This document shows positions 1 through 8,311 of a stretch of 18,589 bases of DNA, one piece after another; position 1 is the first letter of the stretch; each line of letters starts with the position of its first letter. A model generated the notes under the pieces. It was not told the origin of the DNA and ran no database searches. It was given only the letters and a program-made list of their open reading frames with translations. The stretch lies in contig CAZWNV010000040.1 of assembly GCA_964635265.1 (NCBI GenBank), forward strand, positions 1 through 18,589, read 5' to 3'. This DNA is from M55B175 sp964635265. Lineage in GTDB: Bacteria > Desulfobacterota > Desulfobacteria > Desulfobacterales > Desulfosalsimonadaceae. A program made the translations under genes and the position numbers.

Positions 1-505
1 GCTTCCCATGAGCGACTTCGGCGGGGTGCACCGCTACAATGTCACCGGCCTCTTCCATGACATGTGGGGCTTTCCCACGCAAGACCCCAAGGTTGTCTAT
101 GGCCTCCTCCGTCACCTGGTGGACAAGATCGACCACAATGCGGACCAGATGACGCGCTGGAAGGAATATTATACAGATGATGCCCCTACCCTGCTGATTT
201 CTTACGGCTCCGCCGCCAGATCAGCCCTTCACCTGGTGGAGAACCGACGCAGGCGGGGAGAAAAGCTTGGGCTTCTGGAACTGCAGACTCTGTGGCCCTT
301 CCCACGGGACCTTGTCCGCGAAAAATGCAGCCAGGCCCAATCCGTCGTGGTAGTGGAGATGAACATGGGGCAGGTCCTGGAACAGGTAAAGCTGGCGGTA
401 CGCGACCCGGGGAAAGTTTTTCTGGCCAACCGCATTGACGGGGAGTTGATCACCCCTACCGACATCCGCAATCTCATCCACGTGATCCAGGGCAAGGGGG
501 TTTGA
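1..505 (+). CDS. 2-oxoacid:ferredoxin oxidoreductase, alpha subunit (3' part)
   Basis: The reading frame is open to the left edge, so only the C-terminal ~167 residues are present; the first ATG at 8 is probably internal. The sequence fits the C-terminal part of 2-oxoacid:acceptor oxidoreductase alpha subunits (KorA/VorB type), with the segment LLELQTLWPFP followed by VVVVEMNMGQVLEQVKLAV, a core-domain signature near the alpha C-terminus. The enzyme oxidatively decarboxylates a 2-oxoacid to an acyl-CoA and reduces ferredoxin in the cytoplasm. The beta gene starts 3 bases after the stop, so alpha, beta and gamma form one transcript. Substrate (2-oxoglutarate versus branched-chain 2-oxoacids) cannot be read from this fragment. 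The neighbouring leucine-type operon makes a branched-chain substrate attractive, but that is inference. A small ferredoxin subunit (KorD type) is not visible and could lie upstream. Confidence 0.85.
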   Translation, partial: LPMSDFGGVHRYNVTGLFHDMWGFPTQDPKVVYGLLRHLVDKIDHNADQMTRWKEYYTDDAPTLLISYGSAARSALHLVENRRRRGEKLGLLELQTLWPFPRDLVREKCSQAQSVVVVEMNMGQVLEQVKLAVRDPGKVFLANRIDGELITPTDIRNLIHVIQGKGV

Positions 506-507
506 CC

Positions 508-1311
508 ATGGCTGTACGCGATTATCTGCGGGAGCGGTTTTTCCCTCACATGTGGTGCCCGGGCTGCGGCCACGGGATCGTGTTAAATGCTCTTCTGCGG
601 GCTGTTGAGGCGCTGGCCCTGGAAAAAAGCGATATCGTCATGGTCTCCGGCATCGGCTGCTCTGCCAGGATATCCGGCTATGTGGACTTTCATACCATGC
701 ATACCCTGCACGGGCGGGCGCTTGCCTTTGCAACAGGCGTCAAAATGAGCCGGCCCCAGCTTACAGTACTTGTTCCCATGGGAGACGGGGACGCCCTGGC
801 CATCGGCGGCAACCATTTCCTGCATGCAGCCAGGCGCAACATCGATATAACCGCCATCATCATGAACAACCGCATCTATGGCATGACCGGCGGCCAGTTC
901 TCCCCGCTCACCGGATACGGCAGTTTCGGCACGACAGCCCCATACGGAAACCTGGACCATGACTTCGACCTTGTCGAACTCTCCAGAAGTGCCGGCGCGA
1001 CCTTTGTGGCCCGCTCCACCACGTACCACGTGCATGAGCTCTCCGGCTTTCTGCAGAAGGCAATCGCGCACAAGGGCTTTTCCGTGGTGGAGGTGATGAG
1101 CCAGTGCCCCACCAACTTCGGCCGCAGAAACAAGGCCGGCACAGCCATCGAGATGCTGGAGGCCTACAGGAAACAGACAATATCCCTGGACTCCGAGGCA
1201 GCCGGCGAGGCCCCGGAAAAAATCCGCCGCGGCATCTTTGTCCAGGTGGAGCGGCCGGAATATGCAGAGGAATACGAAAAAATGATCCAGAAAGCAGGCG
1301 GGGAAACCTAA
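508..1311 (+). CDS. 2-oxoacid:ferredoxin oxidoreductase, beta (TPP-binding) subunit
   Basis: 267 residues starting at ATG 508; a TTG at 502 overlaps the upstream stop but would add only two residues, and ATG 508 is preferred behind a G-rich stretch. The beta subunit binds thiamine pyrophosphate and, in this family, a [4Fe-4S] cluster. Visible signatures are CPGCGHG (Cys17, Cys20), GIGCS (Cys51), the TPP/Mg motif GDGDALAIGGNH (residues 92-103) with NN at 120-121, and CPT at 200-202 (Cys200), giving the four expected cluster cysteines. Length is normal for KorB-type subunits. It lies between the alpha and gamma genes with 2-base gaps, so it should be co-translated. The substrate is unresolved between 2-oxoglutarate and branched-chain 2-oxoacids. 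Confidence 0.9.
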   Translation: MAVRDYLRERFFPHMWCPGCGHGIVLNALLRAVEALALEKSDIVMVSGIGCSARISGYVDFHTMHTLHGRALAFATGVKMSRPQLTVLVPMGDGDALAIGGNHFLHAARRNIDITAIIMNNRIYGMTGGQFSPLTGYGSFGTTAPYGNLDHDFDLVELSRSAGATFVARSTTYHVHELSGFLQKAIAHKGFSVVEVMSQCPTNFGRRNKAGTAIEMLEAYRKQTISLDSEAAGEAPEKIRRGIFVQVERPEYAEEYEKMIQKAGGET

Positions 1312-1313
1312 CC

Positions 1314-1862
1314 ATGGCCCGAACCAGGCTCGTATTCTCCGGATCCGGCGGCCAGGGAGTTATCACGGCAGGCATTATCCTTGCTGAAACAGCGGTTCTC
1401 TATGAAGGGGCAAACGCCGTGCAGACCCAGTCTTACGGAGCTGAAGCCCGCGGCGGCGCTACCAGAAGCGACGTCATCATATCGGACGGGCCCATCCATT
1501 TCCCGAAAATCATCCAGCCCAATGTGCTGGTCTGCCTGACCCAGAGCGCCTACACCCGCTATGCACCCACACTGCGGCCCGGCGGCCTGCTCATAACGGA
1601 CTCCGGGCAGGTACATGTGGAGCGTACGGCCGATGCCCGCCGCCACGAACTGGCCTTTTCAGCGGCGGTTAGCGAAAGGATCGGAAACCCGGTGGTGTTA
1701 AACATATGCATGCTGGGAGCGGTGGTCCGCCTGACCCGGGTGGTATCCGCGGATTCCGTCAAAAAAGGGATCCGGGATCGGGTGCCGGCGGATTTCCTGG
1801 AGAGCAACGAAGCCGCTTTTGAATTGGGGATCGAACTCGCCGCTGCTCAGTCACCGGCCTGA
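1314..1862 (+). CDS. 2-oxoacid:ferredoxin oxidoreductase, gamma subunit
   Basis: 182 residues from ATG 1314, two bases after the beta stop; the reading frame is open further upstream inside beta, but the protein family starts here. The N-terminus MARTRLVFSGSGGQGVITAG is the glycine-rich signature of the pyruvate/ketoisovalerate oxidoreductase gamma domain, followed by the conserved QTQSYGAEARGG segment (about residues 39-50). It contributes to the CoA-binding side of the OFOR complex. The stop at 1860-1862 overlaps the 3' end of the minus-strand amidohydrolase gene by 16 bp. It completes an alpha-beta-gamma cassette; no ferredoxin subunit follows. Confidence 0.9.
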   Translation: MARTRLVFSGSGGQGVITAGIILAETAVLYEGANAVQTQSYGAEARGGATRSDVIISDGPIHFPKIIQPNVLVCLTQSAYTRYAPTLRPGGLLITDSGQVHVERTADARRHELAFSAAVSERIGNPVVLNICMLGAVVRLTRVVSADSVKKGIRDRVPADFLESNEAAFELGIELAAAQSPA

Positions 1863-2632
1863 TTCCTGGATTTCTGACACTCTGCAAAAAGGGCGCGGAT
1901 GTTGCCGCCGGTTATGGCGGCCCTGGTTTCTTCGGACAGCGGCAGGCGGCGAATTTTTTCCAGTTCTCTGCCGGGGTCGCCAAAGGGAAAGTCGGAGCCG
2001 AAAAAGAGTTTTTCGTGGCCGTAGCTTCGGACATATTCCAGGATCGTTTCGGTTGCGGCCAGACTGGTGTCTGCGTATACATCGGGATTTTTCCAGAGCC
2101 CGGCCTTTTCTATCGCCCTGTAACCGCCGTTTAAAAAACCCAGATGCGGGATAATCACCCGGATCCCGACGGCCAGTTCATTGATAAAGCGAACAGTATT
2201 GGAGAGCTCCTCCTCATACACCACGGGCAGGTCCCTGCGCCGGATTTCCTTCAGTGCCCGCCTGCATTCGGGGCTGTCATAGGCATATCGGGGCTCGTCT
2301 GCATGCCTGTGCCACTTGATCCCCCGGTGCCTCGGGGATAGCTGATCCACCGCGAAATCGTTCCAGATGAAAAAATAGGGTATCACCTCGATTTCCCGGC
2401 TCTCCAGGCCGAGCAGGTACTCGTTTGCCGCCTGCCGCTGGCGCCGCCAACCCGGAGAATCAAAAAATTCCGGATCATCGCGGTCATAGATTTCCGCCAC
2501 GGGCGGAAACAACACCACGCTTTCTATCGGGGTAGCCCTTGCCGCCGCCAGGTAATCGGCAAAACTCTGCGGCGGCCAGCGGTCCTGGATGCCGCAGTGG
2601 GCATGAGCGTCTATAATGCCTGCGGTAGTCAT
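1847..2632 (-). CDS. amidohydrolase-family (TIM-barrel) metal-dependent hydrolase
   Basis: 261 residues. The protein has the amidohydrolase-2 layout: HxH motif at the N-terminus (IDAHAH, His10 and His12), GIKWH near residues 104-108, IPHLG with His163, and FGSDFPFG with Asp214 near the C-terminus. The family includes decarboxylases and hydrolases of cyclic or carboxylated substrates acting through one divalent metal. The usual histidine after strand 5 is not evident: that position reads PVVYEEE (136-142), so chemistry may differ. It is the last gene of the minus-strand run, 21 bases after the FAD oxidase stop, with only a weak ribosome-binding site, so translation may be coupled. The substrate is not identifiable. 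Confidence 0.75.
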   Translation of the reverse strand: MTTAGIIDAHAHCGIQDRWPPQSFADYLAAARATPIESVVLFPPVAEIYDRDDPEFFDSPGWRRQRQAANEYLLGLESREIEVIPYFFIWNDFAVDQLSPRHRGIKWHRHADEPRYAYDSPECRRALKEIRRRDLPVVYEEELSNTVRFINELAVGIRVIIPHLGFLNGGYRAIEKAGLWKNPDVYADTSLAATETILEYVRSYGHEKLFFGSDFPFGDPGRELEKIRRLPLSEETRAAITGGNIRALFAECQKSRNQAGD

Positions 2633-2653
2633 GGCACGGCCAAACCCTCCGAA

Positions 2654-4027
2654 CTATCCGTCAAATTCCCATTTGCCCGGATTCATGATGCCGTTGGGAT
2701 CCAGAAATTCCTGGACCCGCCTGATCAACCGGGCTGTGTTGGGCTCCATCTGCTCCAGCACCATCTGCTGGGCGGGTTTCTCGCCCTTCCAGATCATGCC
2801 GCCCAGTTCCAGGGTCACCCTGTTGGATTCCTCCAGCGCCATCTGCGCCTTTTCAATATCCTCGGGATCCCCCCGATTGAAGGAATAGTTAAAGCCGAAC
2901 ATGATGCTGTTGCCCAGCAGCACCTGGTGGACGTAGGAACAAATCATGCCGTACTTGTGGGCAATCGCGATTCCCCTGCGCCAAGCCTCCGGCACCTGGT
3001 CAATCGGCAGGATGGCGCCTGTGTACTGAAACCCCCCGCCCTCGCGAAAATCCGCAGCAAGAGCGGCAAGCGGCGGCACATCCAGAAAACGCTTCTCAAG
3101 AGCGGGATGCAGATCAGAGACAAAACGGATGCTGTCTTTACCGGCAAACCCGGACAGCAACTCCTTGTACGCCGCTTTTTTCATTTCGAGCTCTTCTTTG
3201 TAATGGCCTGAGCAGATGACCACGAGAAAGGCGTGGTTCATCCAATCCGGTTTCTCCTGCATGATCAGGAAAAAATCTTCCGCCATGTCCAGATGCATGA
3301 TCTCTTCAATGGCATCGGGCAGAAGATCGATGTCATCTGTCTGAAAGGCCATGACCTCCCGAAAATCCGGCTTTGGGAACAGCTTGAGCGAGATCCTGGT
3401 CACAATCCCGGTCGTTGCGTACCAGCCCACAAACAGGCCGGCCAAATCCGGGAGCGGTCCCCGGGAGAACCATCGCTCGTTTAACGAGCAGGACCCGATC
3501 CGGGTAATCTCGCCCGTGGGCAGCACCACTTCCATCCCGGCGATCATGTCCGAGTTGATCCCGTAGCGGGGCGAGATGTGCCCGTGGCCCTGGATCAGGG
3601 TGTTTGCCACAACAGTCGCCGTGGGCGGAGCCTCCGGAGTGGAGTGCTGCAGTCGGGGATGGTGCTTCTGCAGATAACTCTTGAGGGCTCCCTGGGATAC
3701 ACCGGCCTCAATAAGGGCGTAGCGGTTTTTCTCATCCACCCCCAGAATCCTGTCCATCCGTTTCATGTCCAATACAATGCCCCCGCGGCCCGGCACCACC
3801 AGGCCGGAGAGGCTGAGTCCGCCGCCCAGAGGCGTTATGGGAATATTGCGGCGGTTTGCCAGCAGAACGATATCCCGGATCTCCTCCGCCGTTTTCGGAA
3901 GCACGACATAATCCGCCCGGCCCGGCGGCTGGGCGCCGGAGTCCCGGGAATAGAGATACAGCTCTGCCGGATTGTCCGAGACCCGGTCTTTTCCAACAAT
4001 ATCAACCAATGCATCCAATACAGTCAT
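2654..4027 (-). CDS. FAD-binding oxidoreductase, GlcD / vanillyl-alcohol-oxidase superfamily
   Basis: 457 residues, full length for GlcD-like flavoproteins, preceded by AAGGGAGAG. The FAD-binding PCMH domain covers about residues 35-215: LPKTAEEIRDIV, the PP-loop-like PLGGGLSLSGL, then ATVVANTLIQGHGHISPRYG and GMEVVLPTGEI. The C-terminal half ends with the family hallmark DPNGIMNPGKWEF. Such enzymes oxidise 2-hydroxyacids (D-lactate, glycolate, 2-hydroxyglutarate) or phenolic alcohols and pass electrons to an Fe-S partner or the ETF/quinone pool. The adjacent upstream gene is a CCG-type Fe-S protein, so the two probably form a GlcDF-like dehydrogenase. The spacing (72 bases), shared strand and common pairing support co-expression. 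The substrate is unknown; a branched 2-hydroxyacid feeding the nearby 2-oxoacid oxidoreductase is speculation. Confidence 0.85.
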   Translation of the reverse strand: MTVLDALVDIVGKDRVSDNPAELYLYSRDSGAQPPGRADYVVLPKTAEEIRDIVLLANRRNIPITPLGGGLSLSGLVVPGRGGIVLDMKRMDRILGVDEKNRYALIEAGVSQGALKSYLQKHHPRLQHSTPEAPPTATVVANTLIQGHGHISPRYGINSDMIAGMEVVLPTGEITRIGSCSLNERWFSRGPLPDLAGLFVGWYATTGIVTRISLKLFPKPDFREVMAFQTDDIDLLPDAIEEIMHLDMAEDFFLIMQEKPDWMNHAFLVVICSGHYKEELEMKKAAYKELLSGFAGKDSIRFVSDLHPALEKRFLDVPPLAALAADFREGGGFQYTGAILPIDQVPEAWRRGIAIAHKYGMICSYVHQVLLGNSIMFGFNYSFNRGDPEDIEKAQMALEESNRVTLELGGMIWKGEKPAQQMVLEQMEPNTARLIRRVQEFLDPNGIMNPGKWEFDG

Positions 4028-4099
4028 AGACTCTCCCTTTATGACAGAAGCTCCACAGATCCCGGCGGCCCCTGTCTGCCCCTTCTGCCGGGAACCATT

Positions 4100-5284
4100 T
4101 CAGGCCTGCGCCGCTGATGGGAAAAGCCGCTCGAAAACCAGTTCCGACAGTTCCCGCACCTGGAGCTGATCCTGCAGATTCCCGGAAGCAACCGCGTCTT
4201 CGAGCATGATCGTGCATACCGGGCAGGATGTAATCAGAAGTTCTGCGCCGGTACCAGCGGCTTCCCTTGCCCGCACGGGTGCCGAAGCCTCCCTCCCGCT
4301 GCAGACCAGGCTGGTAAAAAAGTTGCCTCCGCCGCCGCCGCAGCAGAGGCTGTCGGCCATATGCCGCTCCATCTCCACCAGTTCGGTTGCGGGCAGGAAT
4401 TGCAGGATTTTTCGCGGGGTCTCATAATCCTGATTGTGCCTGCCCATATAACAGGAATCATGAAAGGTGACCCGCCGGGGGGTCTGCGAACCGGATTTCT
4501 CCCGCAGGTCCGTTTTTGGCAGCAATTCCGCAAGCAGATGCGTATAATGGAGAACCTGGAAATCTCCGCCGTACCGGGGGTAATGGTTTTTGATGGCGTT
4601 ATAGCCGTGCGGCGAAAGGGTTATGATCCTTTCCACCCCCAGTTCTGCAAAAGTCCGGATGTTCTGCTCCGCCAGATGACGGAAAAGCTCCTCCTCCCCC
4701 AGGGTCCTTGCTTCGTTTCCGTCAGAGCCTTCCCGGGCCCCCAGAATCCCGAAGGATACGCCCAGCTTCTGCAGAAGCCGGGCCACAGAGCGGGCTACCG
4801 CCATCGCCCGGGGATCAAAGGAGCCCACATCGCCTACATAGAAAAGATAGCGCTGGTCTTTGTAGGGCTCGACGTCCAGTCCTTCCGCCCAGTCGGCGCG
4901 CTTTTTCTGGGGGATTTTATAGGGATTGCCGTGCTCAAACACCCGTGTCAGGTAATCGCGCACCGGCGGGGGAATGCTGCCCTGTTCCACCATGATCTGT
5001 TTGGCCGCGATAAAGGCCTCCAGAATCCGGTCCCGGAACTTGGAAAAGATGCAGTGCTCCACACAATTGCCGCAGGTGGCGCAGGAGAAAAAGACCTCCT
5101 GCAGCCGCTCGCTGTTTTGAATCTCTCCGTTCAGCCAGGCCCTTATCAGCCACATCCGGCCGCCGGGAGAAAAGGATTCAAAGCGGTATTTCAGATACGC
5201 CGGACAATTGATGTCCGAATAATCGGCGGGCAGCTTGCAGAACCCGCAGCGAAAACACCGGTGAAGGATTTCCTCATGCTGCAT
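4100..5284 (-). CDS. (Fe-S)-binding protein with CCG (HdrD/GlcF-like) domain
   Basis: 394 residues starting at ATG 5284, with GAAAGG upstream; the open frame extends further but would invade the preceding gene. The N-terminus carries two 4Fe-4S sites: Cys10, 13, 16, 27 and Cys68, 71, 74, 78 (CATCGNCVEHC). The C-terminal half holds one intact CCG domain: Cys278, Cys314-Cys315 in a CCGGGGG motif, and CPVC (Cys354, Cys357). The region before it (about 149-250) has the fold signature of a first CCG domain, but its cysteines are replaced (FYVGDVGSFDPR, LSPHGYN). This family passes electrons between flavin dehydrogenases and quinone, heterodisulfide or ETF partners. The following FAD oxidase gene is the likely partner. 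No membrane segment is evident. Confidence 0.85.
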   Translation of the reverse strand: MQHEEILHRCFRCGFCKLPADYSDINCPAYLKYRFESFSPGGRMWLIRAWLNGEIQNSERLQEVFFSCATCGNCVEHCIFSKFRDRILEAFIAAKQIMVEQGSIPPPVRDYLTRVFEHGNPYKIPQKKRADWAEGLDVEPYKDQRYLFYVGDVGSFDPRAMAVARSVARLLQKLGVSFGILGAREGSDGNEARTLGEEELFRHLAEQNIRTFAELGVERIITLSPHGYNAIKNHYPRYGGDFQVLHYTHLLAELLPKTDLREKSGSQTPRRVTFHDSCYMGRHNQDYETPRKILQFLPATELVEMERHMADSLCCGGGGGNFFTSLVCSGREASAPVRAREAAGTGAELLITSCPVCTIMLEDAVASGNLQDQLQVRELSELVFERLFPSAAQA

Positions 5285-5306
5285 TGTTTTGCCTTTCGCT
5301 TGCCGG

Positions 5307-6056
5307 TTACTCCGCAATACGGAAACGCCAGGCACAGAACCATTCCTCCGGATGCGGATCCGGGGGACAGCCGATGCACTCGGTCTGTATCCGCGAATCA
5401 ATGGCTTCGGCAAAATAGCTGTATTCCACCAGACCCGCGGTTTTGCAGGGATAGTCCTCCAGGCCTTTTCGCTTGCGCGCGGACTGCACGCGGCAGTCAT
5501 TCATTTGAAACTGAATGCAGTTCGGGCCCTCGTCGATCGTGGACTGAACGTTTAGGCGGGCATACATGCGAAAATTGAGCGCCTGGCGCAGCCCCTCAAT
5601 ACCCGGATGTTCGGACAGACCCAGAAAACGCTTGATGGACCAAGCCTCAAAAGGCGAATACCGGGTCCAGCAGGAATCATTGCAGCGCTTGGCGTCATTC
5701 ATTCCGTGGCTTCCCTCCACCGCGAGAAACCACAGGCCGTCATTGGCCAGCCAGTTCTTGGCCACCGAATCCATAAGGGTGAACAGCTTCTCCCGCGGCA
5801 TATCCAGAAGGGGTCCCGGCACGCCGTCTTTCATTTCAAAGCCCAGGTCCTTGGAGAGCCGCTTCAACTGGCGGCCCATGCTGTTGGGATAGGTCTCCTC
5901 CAGGATCTTGAGCGCCTTTTTCATCCCCACCTGGTGCTCCACCTCCCGAAACCACAGTACGTGATGGACGATGATGCGGTGGAACATGTCCATAACGAAC
6001 CGGGATGCCGCCTCCTGGTCCATTTCCTCCGGCTTTTCGCAATTTTTTTCAGCCAT
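5307..6056 (-). CDS. DUF6125-like cysteine-rich cytosolic protein
   Basis: 249 residues, preceded by GGGAGAAG at good spacing. It resembles DUF6125 / L-2-amino-thiazoline-4-carboxylate-hydrolase-like proteins, which I know mainly from anaerobic deltaproteobacterial lineages; the match is from memory of the pattern. The N-terminal half is helical (FVMDMFHRIIVHHVLWFREVE). The C-terminal half is rich in cysteines: Cys125, 129, 180, 188, 204, 227, 230, 241, with CIGCPPDPHP at 227-236, suggesting metal or Fe-S binding. It has no transmembrane segment or signal peptide. It lies 22 bases upstream of the Fe-S protein start, so it probably belongs to the same unit as the Fe-S and FAD proteins. Its function is not known. 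Confidence 0.65.
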   Translation of the reverse strand: MAEKNCEKPEEMDQEAASRFVMDMFHRIIVHHVLWFREVEHQVGMKKALKILEETYPNSMGRQLKRLSKDLGFEMKDGVPGPLLDMPREKLFTLMDSVAKNWLANDGLWFLAVEGSHGMNDAKRCNDSCWTRYSPFEAWSIKRFLGLSEHPGIEGLRQALNFRMYARLNVQSTIDEGPNCIQFQMNDCRVQSARKRKGLEDYPCKTAGLVEYSYFAEAIDSRIQTECIGCPPDPHPEEWFCAWRFRIAE

Positions 6057-6082
6057 TGTCTTCTCCCTGTTTTCTCAATCCT

Positions 6083-6212
6083 GATGGCTTCGTAAAAAAA
6101 CCAATATCTGCGCTGCGCTGCGCTGCGTCCCCCGGAATTTCACGTACTCCTATGTACGCTGCATTCCTCGGGATTTGCGTCGCCTTGATCTTGAACTTTT
6201 TCCTTTGCCATC
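6083..6212. repeat. 130-bp imperfect palindromic intergenic repeat
   Basis: The 180-bp gap between the acetoacetyl-CoA synthetase stop and the DUF6125-like gene is mostly one imperfect inverted repeat. The outer arms are GATGGCTTCGTAAAAA (6083-6098) and TTTTTCCTTTGCCATC (6197-6212), matching at 12 of 16 positions when one is reverse-complemented. The centre is CGTAC-6 nt-GTACG, flanked by CCCGGAATTT / ATTCCTCGGG arms. Inside the left arm are four tandem CTGCG units (6108-6127). The pattern recalls dispersed palindromic elements of sulfate reducers and Geobacter relatives. It could form a large hairpin in the transcript and act as a terminator, processing site or mRNA stabiliser between the two gene groups. 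Confidence 0.65.
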
Positions 6213-6236
6213 CCAAACTGACTTTTTATGAGAACA

Positions 6237-8192
<1,956 letters not shown>

Positions 8193-8247
8193 AAAGGCAT
8201 CCTTTTGCTTATATGAAATAAGTGCTCAAATGTGTGCTGCATTTGCC

Positions 8248-8311
8248 GTATCAGCGATTGGGCAGCGCTGCGCCCGAACGCTTCGCTGTCCGTTTTTACC
8301 TGGGCTGATAC
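8248..8311. repeat. inverted repeat spanning the HMG-CoA-lyase-like 3' end
   Basis: A perfect 8-base inverted repeat, GTATCAGC (8248-8255) and GCTGATAC (8304-8311), brackets the stop of the HMG-CoA-lyase-like gene. Its 48-base loop contains the GC-rich near-palindrome GGGCAGCGCTGCGCCC (8260-8275). In the minus-strand transcript this could fold into a compound stem-loop in the 103-base gap before acetoacetyl-CoA synthetase. There is no U-tract on the downstream side, so a classical terminator is unlikely. Confidence 0.35.

Noticed and set aside
4361..5578. 405-codon plus-strand frame opposite the Fe-S protein
   Set aside because: The opposite strand has two cysteine clusters and a CCG domain in frame; the plus-strand product has no recognisable feature.
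6108..6127. Four CTGCG units as a CRISPR-like or phase-variable repeat
   Set aside because: There are no spacers, and it lies in a non-coding palindromic element; a simple part of that repeat is the better explanation.
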